Of a stretch of DNA of 11,820 bases, positions 1 through 7,376 are shown piece after piece (positions within the stretch are counted from its first letter, which is position 1; every line of letters starts with the position of its first letter). Position numbers and translations under genes: made by a program. The notes below the pieces were generated by a model. That model saw only the letters and a list, made by a program, of their open reading frames with translations, did not search any database and was not told the DNA's origin. Source of the stretch: Natronohydrobacter sp. (lineage in GTDB: Bacteria > Pseudomonadota > Alphaproteobacteria > Rhodobacterales > Rhodobacteraceae); assembly GCA_007116445.1 (NCBI GenBank), contig SKIM01000222.1, positions 1 to 11,820 on the forward strand, in the 5' to 3' direction.

Positions 1-1911
1 GGCAAGACCGGCTATGCGATGGACGCGCTCAAACGCTCGATGATCTGGGATGAACAGGTCTATGGGCGCGCTTATGACTTGGACATTTTCAACATCGTGG
101 CCGTCGATGACTTCAATATGGGCGCGATGGAGAACAAGGGATTGAACATTTTCAACTCTGCCTATGTTCTCGCCTCGCCCGAGACTGCGACGGATGGCAA
201 TTACGCCGCCATTGAGCGGATCATCGCACATGAGTATTTCCACAACTGGACTGGCAATCGCATCACCTGCCGCGACTGGTTCCAGCTTTCGCTCAAAGAA
301 GGGCTGACGGTCTTTCGCGATCAGCAATTCATGGGCGACATGCGCAGTCATGCGGTCAAGCGCATCGAAGATGTCCTGACGCTGCGCGCGCGCCAGTTCC
401 GCGAGGATGCAGGCCCGCTGGCCCATCCGGTGCGGCCTGAAAGCTATGTCGAGATCAACAATTTCTACACGGCCACAGTTTATGAAAAAGGCGCTGAGCT
501 GATCCGCATGCTGCAGCTTCTGGTCGGCCCGGATGGCTACCGCGCAGCCCTGGACCTCTATTTCGAGCGCCATGACGGGCAGGCCTGCACGATCGAGGAC
601 TGGATCGGCGTTTTCGAGGACGCGACCGGGCGCGACCTGTCACAATTCAAGCGCTGGTATGGGCAGGCCGGAACCCCGCGCATCGACGTCACCGAGGACT
701 GGCAGGACGGCACATTCACGCTCACCCTGCGCCAGCACACTCCGTCCACCCCGGGCCAGCCGCTGAAAGAGCCGCTGGTGATCCCTGTCGCCATGGGCCT
801 GATCAGTCGCGACGGTCAGGAAGTGCTGCCGACGCGAATGCTCGAACTCGACAGCCCCGAACAGAGCTTTCGCTTTGACGGGCTCGACGCCCGGCCCGTC
901 GCCTCGCTGCTGCGCGGCGTGTCAGCCCCCGTAATCGTGAACCATGCGCAGTCCAGCGAAGATCGCGCATTGCTGCTTGCCCATGACACAGACCCTGTGA
1001 ACCGCTTTGAGGCGGGCCGTGCGCTTGCGCGTGACATCCTGCTTGCAATGATCCGCGACCGCGCGAAGCCCGGTCCGGTCTATCTCGATGCGCTGCGCCG
1101 GATGCTGCGGGATGAAACGCTCGACCCGGCCTTCCGCGCGCTCGCGCTTGGCCTGCCATCGCAGGACGATCTGGCCAGTGCGCTTTTTGACGCGGGCGAG
1201 ACGCCAGACCCTGACGCGATCCATCTGGCCCGCACAGAGGCGCTGCAGATTATCGCAGAAGATCTCGCCGCTGATCTGGCGCTTGTGTTCTCTCAGATGC
1301 AGACCCCTGGCCCCTATAGCGCAGATGCCCGCGACGCCGGGCGCCGCGCGCTTCGTGTGCAGGCCGTGGGGCTGCTCGCCCGCGTCGACGGCGGCACCAA
1401 AGCGCGCGAAATGTTCGCATCGGCCGATAACATGACCGAACAGCTCGGGGCCTGGGGCGCGCTGCTGGCGATCAGCTCCGCCGATTCCGAAACGGCGCAA
1501 TTCTACCGCCAATGGGCCAATGACCGGCTGGTGCTCGACAAATGGTTCGCGGCGCAAGTCTCACATGCGGCACCCGAGCGCGCCGCGCCGCTCGCACGGG
1601 CGCTGACTGAGCATGCAGATTTCGACTGGAAAAATCCCAACCGCTTCCGCTCCGTGATCGGTGCTCTGGGCATGAACCCGGCGGGGTTCCACCAGCGCGA
1701 CGGGGCAGGCTACCAGCTTGTGGCCGACTGGCTGATCCGGCTCGATGGGGCCAATCCGCAGGCCGCAGCGCGCGTCTCGACCCTGTTCGAGACCTGGCGG
1801 CGCTATGACAGCCATCGCCAGAGCCTGATCCGCGCCGAGCTTGAGCGTATCATGGGCCATCCGGGGCTCAGCCGCGACATGGGCGAGATGGTCGGGCGTA
1901 TGCTGGAATAA
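1..1911 (+). CDS. pepN: Aminopeptidase N (M1 zinc metallopeptidase), C-terminal part, truncated by window edge
   Basis: Cytoplasmic M1-family aminopeptidase that removes N-terminal residues from peptides during protein turnover. The reading frame is open from base 1, so the gene starts outside the window; 636 residues are visible. The substrate-binding GAMEN motif lies at 121-135. The zinc site HEYFH (229-243) is followed after exactly 18 residues by the third ligand Glu (298-300), the complete HEXXH-X18-E signature. Behind the catalytic domain come the beta-sandwich and the long helical C-terminal region typical of E. coli-type PepN. GAMEN falls near residue 260 in the 870-residue E. coli enzyme and at window residue 41 here, so roughly 220 N-terminal residues are missing. 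The gene ends at TAA, 52 bp before a convergent gene. It is a housekeeping gene with no obvious link to the pyrimidine genes. An ATG at 19 is internal and is not the true start. Confidence 0.96.
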   Translation, partial: GKTGYAMDALKRSMIWDEQVYGRAYDLDIFNIVAVDDFNMGAMENKGLNIFNSAYVLASPETATDGNYAAIERIIAHEYFHNWTGNRITCRDWFQLSLKEGLTVFRDQQFMGDMRSHAVKRIEDVLTLRARQFREDAGPLAHPVRPESYVEINNFYTATVYEKGAELIRMLQLLVGPDGYRAALDLYFERHDGQACTIEDWIGVFEDATGRDLSQFKRWYGQAGTPRIDVTEDWQDGTFTLTLRQHTPSTPGQPLKEPLVIPVAMGLISRDGQEVLPTRMLELDSPEQSFRFDGLDARPVASLLRGVSAPVIVNHAQSSEDRALLLAHDTDPVNRFEAGRALARDILLAMIRDRAKPGPVYLDALRRMLRDETLDPAFRALALGLPSQDDLASALFDAGETPDPDAIHLARTEALQIIAEDLAADLALVFSQMQTPGPYSADARDAGRRALRVQAVGLLARVDGGTKAREMFASADNMTEQLGAWGALLAISSADSETAQFYRQWANDRLVLDKWFAAQVSHAAPERAAPLARALTEHADFDWKNPNRFRSVIGALGMNPAGFHQRDGAGYQLVADWLIRLDGANPQAAARVSTLFETWRRYDSHRQSLIRAELERIMGHPGLSRDMGEMVGRMLE

Positions 1912-1916
1912 ACGAA

Positions 1917-1943
1917 AAGGCCCCGCTGATGCAGCGGGGCCTT
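1917..1943. terminator. Bidirectional rho-independent terminator between convergent genes
   Basis: Perfect 12-bp inverted repeat: AAGGCCCCGCTG (1917-1928), 3-nt loop, CAGCGGGGCCTT (1932-1943). Read on the minus strand the stem is followed by TTTTCGT, a reasonable U-tract for ending the transporter operon. On the plus strand the U-tract is only the TT at the end of the stem, so termination of pepN there may be weaker. It lies 5 bases after the pepN stop and 20 bases beyond the stop of the binding-protein gene. Confidence 0.85.
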
Positions 1944-1963
1944 GCAGGCCGCGATCACATGCC

Positions 1964-2953
1964 TCAGTTAAAGGCCGCATCCGTGACAACCGAGGTCCAC
2001 GCCCCTTCTGGCGGCGCCGTGATCACAGGATCCGAACCGCCCCCGAGCAGGGTCGCGACTGTGCGCTCGGCATCCTCGATGTTCAACGTCCCGTCAGAGC
2101 CCTCGGTCAGCAGCGCGACTTCGCCCATCATGCGGATCTGATGTTCTTCGGTCTGCGCGCCGGTGTCATCGAATTCGAGCACGATCATCGCGGCTTCCTC
2201 GACATTCTCGGCGGCCCATTCCCAGCCGCGCATCGAGGCGCGCACGAAACGGGCCATCTTGTCCACGAAATCCGGGTCTTCCAGCCGGTCTTCAAGCACC
2301 CAGAGCCCGTCTTCCAGCGTCGCGACGCCCTGATCCTCATATTTGAAGGTCACCAGCTCGTCCTCGGAAATGCCTGCGTCAATGACCTGCCAGAATTCGT
2401 TATAGGTCATGGTCGAGATGCAATCGGCCTGACGCTGCAAGAGCGGATCGACATTGAAGCCCTGACGCAGCACTTCGACCCCGTCATCCCCGCCTGTGGT
2501 CGGAATACCCAGCGTGCTCATCCAGCTCAGGAAGGGGAATTCATTGCCGAAGAACCACACGCCCAGCGTGCGGCCGGGGAAGTCCTCCGGGCTGGTGATG
2601 CCGGTTTCGGCCAGACAGGTCAGCATCATGCCCGAGCGCGCGAAAGGCTGCGCAATATTGACCAGCGGCAGGCCGTTCTCGCGCGCGGCGAGAGCTGCGG
2701 GCATCCATTCGACAATGACATCGGCCCCACCACCCGCAATCACCTGCGGCGGTGCGATATCCGGGCCACCGGCGCGGATGGTGACATTCAGCCCTTCTTC
2801 CTCAAAGAACCCGTTTTCCAGCGCCACATAATAGCCGGCGAATTGCGCCTGCGTCACCCATTTGAGCTGCAAGGTCATATCGTCAAGCGCCCATGCGGCA
2901 GGTGCGAAGCCCAGTCCGAGCGCCGCGATTGATCCGTAAAGCGTTGTTTTCAT
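1964..2953 (-). CDS. ABC transporter periplasmic substrate-binding protein, NMT1/THI5-like, predicted pyrimidine/ureide binder
   Basis: Periplasmic binding protein of the ABC importer encoded just upstream; 329 residues. The N-terminus MKTTLYGSIAALGLGFAPAA followed by WA-LDD is a classic Sec signal peptide with predicted cleavage after Ala22. The mature protein opens with QLKWVTQAQFAGYYVALENG, matching the NMT1/THI5 (SBP_bac_9-like) family that includes binders of the thiamine pyrimidine precursor. Family features continue with a GGGADV segment and a SPEDFPGRTLGVW stretch. The ATG at 2953 is chosen because GGAGGT lies 4 bases upstream and the signal peptide begins there; the frame is open to 2983 but that upstream ATG has no ribosome site. 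The gene is last in the operon, 42 bp after the second permease. Substrate specificity is inferred from the neighbouring hydA, pydC and preA; hydantoins, N-carbamoyl amino acids or thiamine precursors remain possible. Confidence 0.88.
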   Translation of the reverse strand: MKTTLYGSIAALGLGFAPAAWALDDMTLQLKWVTQAQFAGYYVALENGFFEEEGLNVTIRAGGPDIAPPQVIAGGGADVIVEWMPAALAARENGLPLVNIAQPFARSGMMLTCLAETGITSPEDFPGRTLGVWFFGNEFPFLSWMSTLGIPTTGGDDGVEVLRQGFNVDPLLQRQADCISTMTYNEFWQVIDAGISEDELVTFKYEDQGVATLEDGLWVLEDRLEDPDFVDKMARFVRASMRGWEWAAENVEEAAMIVLEFDDTGAQTEEHQIRMMGEVALLTEGSDGTLNIEDAERTVATLLGGGSDPVITAPPEGAWTSVVTDAAFN

Positions 2954-2957
2954 TTTC

Positions 2958-2963
2958 ACCTCC
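2958..2963 (-). promoter_or_regulatory. Strong Shine-Dalgarno site of the binding-protein gene
   Basis: Minus-strand GGAGGT followed by GAAA and ATG (2953). It is the strongest ribosome site in the operon and fixes the binding-protein start at 2953 rather than 2983. Binding proteins are normally needed in excess over the membrane parts, which would explain it. Confidence 0.75.
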
Positions 2964-2970
2964 AAGTTGC

Positions 2971-2999
2971 CTGACCCTTGCACGGGTGCAGGAAGTCAG
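2971..2999 (-). other. Imperfect intergenic hairpin between permease and binding-protein genes
   Basis: Outer stem CTGAC (2971-2975) pairs with GTCAG (2995-2999). An inner stem CC plus TGCA pairs with TGCA plus GG around the loop CGGG (2983-2986), with a one-base and a two-base bulge: about 11 pairs in all. It covers the permease stop codon and ends just upstream of the binding-protein ribosome site. No U-tract follows, so it is not a terminator. An mRNA-stabilising or processing role is inference. Confidence 0.4.
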
Positions 3000-4117
3000 C
3001 GCCCGCGTTGCGAAGGGTGCCAGAAAGTCACCCACCGCTCCACAAGCGCAATCATGCCGTAAAACAGCGAGCCCGCGAGAGCTGCCACGGCAATTTCTGC
3101 CCAGACCATATCCAGTTGCAAGCGCCCGACCTCGGTCGAGATGCGAAAGCCCATTCCGCGCGTGGGCGAGCCGAAAAATTCAGCAACAATCGCCCCGATC
3201 AGCGCCAGGGTGGAGGCGATTTTCAGACCGTTGAAGATGAACGGCATGGCCGCAGGCAGGCGTAATTTCAGCAACCCCTGCGCCCATGTCGCGCTATAAG
3301 TGCGCATCAGGTCACGCTGCATCGCCTCGGTCGCGGCCAGCCCCTGAACGGTGTTGACCAGCACCGGGAAAAACACCATCGCGACGACCACAGCGGCCTT
3401 GGACGGCCAGTCGAAGCCGAACCACATGACCATGATGGGGGCGGTCCCGATGATCGGCAGGGCGGCCAGGAAATTACCCACCGGCAAAAGCCCCCGGCGC
3501 AGGAAATCGCTGCGATCAACCGCGAGCGCGAAGACCAACGCAGCCGCCACGCCGATGGCATAGCCCGACAGCGCGCCCTTGACGAAGGTCTGCACGAAAT
3601 CGACCCAGAGAATATCCGTCGAGCGCAGGATTCGTGCCCAGATCGCGGATGGGGCAGGCAAGATCACGCGCGGCACGTCAAGCGCGCGGACGATCACCTC
3701 CCAGAGCCACAGGAGCGTTGCCCCGAACAGGATCGGCGCGAGAAGGGCCTGCAACTTGCCCAGAATGCCTCTGACGCGCGGGGCCTCGGACAATTGCGCG
3801 ACCAACCACCAGGCGAGCAGCCAGACGGCAACCACAGCCGCGCCAAACCATGCCTCTGGTGCAGCGCGCATTGTCAGCCGCGCCCCCGCGATAGACAGAT
3901 TGGACGCCATTACAAGCAGGAAAAGCGCCATCACCCAAGGCGCATTATGTCGCGTCCAGCCCAGAAGGTGATGAATGACCAGCAGAAACACTGCCCCGGT
4001 CAGCGCGGCAATTGCATTTGAGGGTGCCGCGCCCCATCCGCCGGTGATGAAAACGGCCATCAGCGCCAAGGCCACCCCCAGCGCCTGAAACGCTCCGGTC
4101 TGGTTCTGAAGCCTCAT
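2996..4117 (-). CDS. ABC transporter permease (NitT/TauT/SsuC-like) with extra N-terminal membrane region
   Basis: Inner-membrane permease of the importer; 373 residues, about 100 longer than the usual 250-280 for this family. Residues from about 115 onward form the standard binding-protein-dependent permease domain. It contains a LPAPSAIW segment (about 153-160), membrane helices, and a cytoplasmic EAA-type loop around DLMRTYSATWAQGLLKLRLP followed by an AAMPFIFNGLKIA helix start. Residues 1-110 hold four further hydrophobic stretches (about 10-28, 36-53, 59-77, 89-107) with no counterpart in ordinary SsuC/TauC proteins. The ATG overlaps the stop codon of the preceding permease by four bases (ATGA, 4114-4117), indicating translational coupling and probably a heterodimeric membrane domain. 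Family assignment is firm; the role of the extension is unknown and the substrate is inferred from context. Confidence 0.9.
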   Translation of the reverse strand: MRLQNQTGAFQALGVALALMAVFITGGWGAAPSNAIAALTGAVFLLVIHHLLGWTRHNAPWVMALFLLVMASNLSIAGARLTMRAAPEAWFGAAVVAVWLLAWWLVAQLSEAPRVRGILGKLQALLAPILFGATLLWLWEVIVRALDVPRVILPAPSAIWARILRSTDILWVDFVQTFVKGALSGYAIGVAAALVFALAVDRSDFLRRGLLPVGNFLAALPIIGTAPIMVMWFGFDWPSKAAVVVAMVFFPVLVNTVQGLAATEAMQRDLMRTYSATWAQGLLKLRLPAAMPFIFNGLKIASTLALIGAIVAEFFGSPTRGMGFRISTEVGRLQLDMVWAEIAVAALAGSLFYGMIALVERWVTFWHPSQRGR

Positions 4118-5010
4118 ACCGCCATCCCCATGCGCTTGAGCGTGATCCGCTGGATCAGGCCGATCAGCGCGACCATACCGGCTGCAAGAATCGCGGCTGC
4201 AAAGAGCGCGGCCCAGATCTGCAGGGTCTGGCCGAAATAGCTGCCTGAAAGCAGTCGCGCGCCCAGTCCGGCGGACGCGCCCGTGGGAAGTTCGGCCACG
4301 ATTGCGCCGACGAGCGCTGCTGCGATGGCAACTTTGAGCGAGGCAAAGAGATAGGGCATGGCCGAGGGCCAGCGCAGCTTCGCGAAAATCTGCGGGCCGG
4401 ATGCGCTATAGGTCTTCATCAGGTCAAGTTGCATCTGATCGGGCGCGCGCAACCCCTTGACCATACCGACCACGACCGGGAAGAAGCTGAGATAGGTCGA
4501 GATGATCGCCTTGGGCACCAGCCCGGTAATGCCGACAGCGTTCAGCACCACGATGATCATGGGCGCGATGGCGAGGATGGGAATGGTCTGGCTGGCAATC
4601 GCCCAGGGCATGACGCTGGCATCCATCGCACGATTATGCACAATCCCCACCGCCAGCGCGATCCCAAGGGCTGAGCCGATGGCGAAGCCCAGAAGCGTGG
4701 CCGAAAGCGTGACCCAGCCGTGATAGATCAGCGAGCGATTGGACAGGCTGCCTGTGTTCATGAACCCGCGCCGCCCGGTCATTTCCTCGACCACGGTCGA
4801 ATTCCAGAGTTCATGGGCGACCTGATGCGGCGCGGGCAGACGGGGGCGGGCCTGGGTCATTGTGTCAGTGACCAGCGCGGCAAAACCGAGCTCTGTGCCA
4901 GCGCGCCGCGCCTGATCCTGCGCCCATTGTGCGTTCATGGGGATCACGGCCGCATACCAGAAAGCGATGAGGGCGGCTGTGACGGTCAGCACGGGAAAGA
5001 TGTTACGCAT
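4114..5010 (-). CDS. ABC transporter permease (NitT/TauT/SsuC-like)
   Basis: First of two paired inner-membrane permeases; 298 residues. There is one membrane helix near residues 5-23, then a roughly 70-residue presumed periplasmic loop carrying a RPRLPAPHQVAHELW segment, then the conserved five-helix core from about residue 95. The cytoplasmic loop that contacts the ATPase is seen as DLMKTYSASGPQIFAKLRWP (196-215) followed by SAMPYLFASLKVA. The equivalent loop of its partner is very similar (DLMRTYSA...KLRLP), suggesting the pair arose by duplication. The start ATG at 5010 has no recognisable ribosome site: a C/G-rich hairpin (5020-5038) lies immediately upstream. A later start would cut into the first helix, so 5010 is kept. 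It ends in a four-base overlap with the second permease. Confidence 0.9.
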   Translation of the reverse strand: MRNIFPVLTVTAALIAFWYAAVIPMNAQWAQDQARRAGTELGFAALVTDTMTQARPRLPAPHQVAHELWNSTVVEEMTGRRGFMNTGSLSNRSLIYHGWVTLSATLLGFAIGSALGIALAVGIVHNRAMDASVMPWAIASQTIPILAIAPMIIVVLNAVGITGLVPKAIISTYLSFFPVVVGMVKGLRAPDQMQLDLMKTYSASGPQIFAKLRWPSAMPYLFASLKVAIAAALVGAIVAELPTGASAGLGARLLSGSYFGQTLQIWAALFAAAILAAGMVALIGLIQRITLKRMGMAV

Positions 5011-5072
5011 GCGGCACAGCCGGGGGCGCTGCCCCCGGACCCCCGGGATATTTGGACAAGGATGAAAGGGGC
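5011..5072 (-). repeat. C/G-rich hairpin element inside the operon, resembling a dispersed Rhodobacterales intergenic repeat
   Basis: The 62-bp gap between the ATPase and the first permease contains a perfect 8-bp stem, CCGGGGGC (5020-5027) and GCCCCCGG (5031-5038), with loop GCT. On the plus strand it is followed by ACCCCCGGGATATTTGGAC and then AAGGATGAAA. I recall similar GGGGGC-hairpin plus ATATTTGG plus AAGATGAA strings in many intergenic regions of Rhodobacteraceae genomes. Only one copy is present in this window, so repeat status is from memory, not seen here. There is no U-tract, so it is not a simple terminator. Confidence 0.5.
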
Positions 5073-5864
5073 TCAGTCATCAAGATGTCCTGCACGTAGC
5101 CCTTCGCGCACGCGATGGGCAATCTCGATGAATTCGGGGCTGTCGCGGATTTCGAGCGGGCGCTCGCGCGGCAGGGGGCTGTCAATCACATCAGTGATCC
5201 GGCCCGGGCGCGGGGACATAACGACGATCTTGGTCGAGAGATAGACGGCTTCAGGGATGGAATGGGTGACAAAGCCGATGGTCTTTTCTGTGCGTGCCCA
5301 AAGCGCCAGAAGCTGTTCATTCAGCCGGTCGCGCACGATCTCATCGAGGGCGCCGAAAGGTTCGTCCATCAAGAGGATATCGGCATCAAAAGCCAGCGCC
5401 CGGGCGATGGAGGCACGCTGCTGCATCCCGCCCGATAGCTGCCACGGAAACTTGCGCGCGAAGTTTTCCAGCTCGACCAGCGCCAGCACTTTTTCGACAC
5501 GCGTCGCCTGTTCTTCGCGGGAATAGCCCATGATTTCGAGCGGAAGATTCACATTTCCGGCAATCGTGCGCCAGGGATAAAGCCCTGCGGCCTGAAACAC
5601 ATAGCCATAGGCACGCGCCTTGCGGGCGGCTTCGGGCGACATTCCATTGACGGTGATCGTGCCGGATGTGGGCCGTTCGAGATCCGCGATCACGCGCAGA
5701 AACGTCGTCTTGCCGCAGCCCGAGGGGCCGATGAAACTGACGAATTCGCCCTTGGCGATCTCAAGCGTCACATCCTTGAGCGCGTGGACCGGACCATCCG
5801 CCGTCTGGAAGGTCAGGTTGAGATCGCGGGCCGAAATCACTGGCGCGGTCACAGTATCGCGCAT
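5073..5864 (-). CDS. ABC transporter ATP-binding protein (NitT/TauT/SsuB-like)
   Basis: Cytoplasmic ATPase that powers the importer; 263 residues, usual for the family. All nucleotide-binding motifs are intact: Walker A GPSGCGKTT (residues 46-54), Q-loop Gln91, signature LSGGMQQR (143-150), Walker B ILLMDEP (163-169) with catalytic Glu168, D-loop GALD, and switch His201 in VTHS. The chosen start ATG (5864) shares its A with the TGA stop of hydA (TGATG), with GGGGGTG just upstream, so translation is coupled. A GTG one codon earlier (5867) is an equally possible start. A 62-bp gap holding a C/G-rich hairpin follows. Location right after dihydropyrimidinase links the transporter to pyrimidine or hydantoin uptake; this link is inference from operon structure. 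Confidence 0.94.
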   Translation of the reverse strand: MRDTVTAPVISARDLNLTFQTADGPVHALKDVTLEIAKGEFVSFIGPSGCGKTTFLRVIADLERPTSGTITVNGMSPEAARKARAYGYVFQAAGLYPWRTIAGNVNLPLEIMGYSREEQATRVEKVLALVELENFARKFPWQLSGGMQQRASIARALAFDADILLMDEPFGALDEIVRDRLNEQLLALWARTEKTIGFVTHSIPEAVYLSTKIVVMSPRPGRITDVIDSPLPRERPLEIRDSPEFIEIAHRVREGLRAGHLDD

Positions 5865-7315
5865 CACACCCCCGTCGCCGGAATGCCAGCGCGCCGGACA
5901 GGACGCGGGGCGGTCAGGTCTTTCCAGGTCGACAGCGCCTGATTGACCGGGCCGCCCGGGCAGCGCTCGATGAATTGGCCATGGCCTTCCTGACCGTCAA
6001 ACGCGCCATCCTTCACCATCACCTGCCCACGCGACAGCACATAGCGCGGCAGGCCTGTGACCTCTTGGCCCTCGAAGACATTATAATCGATGGCCGATTG
6101 CTGCGTGCTCGCAGTGATGGTCTTCGACTTTTCGGGATCCCAGATCACCAGATCGGCATCCGCGCCCACGGCCACGGCCCCCTTGCGCGGATACATCCCG
6201 AAAATCTTGGCGACATTCGTTGAGGTCACGGCCACAAATTCGTTCATCGTGATCCGCCCGGTGCGCACACCGCGCGTCCAGAGCATGGGCATCCGGTCTT
6301 CCAGCCCGCCTGTGCCATTCGGGATCTTGGTGAAATCGCCCAGACCGAAGCGCTTCTGTTCGGTCGTAAACGCACAGTGATCCGTCGCCACGACCGAGAG
6401 CGAGCCAGAGGCAAGCCCCGCCCAGAGACTGTCCTGATGCGCCTTGTTGCGGAAGGGGGGCGACATGACGCGGCGGGCGGCATGGTCCCAGTCGGGATGG
6501 AAATATTCAGACTCGTCCAGTGTCAGATGTTGGATCAGCGGCTCGCCCCAGACACGCTTGCCCTGCGCTTTTGCGCGGCGGATCGCCTCATGCGCTTCCT
6601 CGCAGGAGGTATGCACCACATAGAGCGGCACGCCCGCCATGTCAGCGATCATGATGGCGCGGTTCGTCGCCTCGCCTTCGACCTGGCTGGGGCGGGAATA
6701 GGCATGCGCTTCGGGGCCGGTATTGCCCTCGGCCAGCAGCTTCGCGGAAAGTTCCGCCACGACATCACCGTTTTCGGCATGGACCATGGCGACTCCGCCG
6801 ATTTCGCGCACCCGGCGGAAACTCGCGAACAACTCGTCATCATTAACCATCAGCGCGCCTTTATAGGCGAGAAAATGCTTGAAGCTGGTGATCCCGCGCG
6901 CGACCACGTCGGGCATTTCGTCAAAGACCTGTTGCGACCACCATGTGACCGCCATGTGGTAGCTGTAATCGCAATGCGCGCGGCCTGATTTGTTGTCCCA
7001 CATCTTCAGCGCATCGAGCAGCCCCTGCCCGGGCGAAGGCAGCGCGAAATCGATGACCATCGTGGTGCCCCCCGACAGCGCGGCGCGGGTGCCGGATTCG
7101 AAATCATCGCTGGAATAGGTGCCCATGAAGGGCATTTCCAGATGCGTATGTGGATCGATCCCGCCAGGCATGACAAAGCAGCCGCTCGCATCAAGCACGC
7201 TGCCGCCCGAGAGGCTTGGCCCGATCTCGGTGATCTTGCCGCCCTCGACCCTGACATCGGCCTTGTAGGTCAGATCATGGGTGACGATGGTGCCATTCTT
7301 GATGATCGTGGTCAT
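5864..7315 (-). CDS. hydA: Dihydropyrimidinase (D-hydantoinase family)
   Basis: Second enzyme of reductive pyrimidine breakdown: hydrolyses 5,6-dihydrouracil or dihydrothymine to N-carbamoyl-beta-alanine or its methyl analogue; cytoplasmic, binuclear zinc. 483 residues, normal length. The amidohydrolase metal site is complete: HTH (His56, His58), carboxylated lysine in GITSFKHFLAYKG (Lys146), His179 in AMVHAENGD, His235 in VVHTS, Asp312 in VATDH. Substrate residues of the family are also present: Tyr151 (five after the lysine), Ser285 in VMSPPFR, Asn333 in IPNGTGGLEDR. The ATG at 7315 has GGGGAG a few bases upstream. It lies 61 bp after pydC and overlaps the ATPase gene. The enzyme could act on 5-substituted hydantoins too, as family members often do; the PreA and RutR neighbours favour pyrimidines. 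Confidence 0.96.
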   Translation of the reverse strand: MTTIIKNGTIVTHDLTYKADVRVEGGKITEIGPSLSGGSVLDASGCFVMPGGIDPHTHLEMPFMGTYSSDDFESGTRAALSGGTTMVIDFALPSPGQGLLDALKMWDNKSGRAHCDYSYHMAVTWWSQQVFDEMPDVVARGITSFKHFLAYKGALMVNDDELFASFRRVREIGGVAMVHAENGDVVAELSAKLLAEGNTGPEAHAYSRPSQVEGEATNRAIMIADMAGVPLYVVHTSCEEAHEAIRRAKAQGKRVWGEPLIQHLTLDESEYFHPDWDHAARRVMSPPFRNKAHQDSLWAGLASGSLSVVATDHCAFTTEQKRFGLGDFTKIPNGTGGLEDRMPMLWTRGVRTGRITMNEFVAVTSTNVAKIFGMYPRKGAVAVGADADLVIWDPEKSKTITASTQQSAIDYNVFEGQEVTGLPRYVLSRGQVMVKDGAFDGQEGHGQFIERCPGGPVNQALSTWKDLTAPRPVRRAGIPATGV

Positions 7316-7376
7316 GGTTCACTCCCCGTTTTTCGTTCTTCAACCACCCCGAAAGAGGCGATTTGCGTGACATGCG

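Noticed and set aside
922..1557. 211-codon minus-strand open frame opposite pepN
   Set aside because: It lies wholly inside pepN, which has a complete catalytic signature in frame, and shows no motif of its own.
1841..2932. 363-codon plus-strand open frame opposite the binding-protein gene
   Set aside because: It is antisense to a gene with signal peptide, ribosome site and family motifs. Its translation is rich in His, Arg and Gln with no recognisable domain, as expected for the complement of GC-rich coding DNA.
4455..4470. TTGACCA-type half-site inside the first permease gene
   Set aside because: Only the left half matches, with no inverted partner. TTGACCA also recurs in other coding positions of the window (near 2646, 3355 and 10072), so single half-sites are uninformative.
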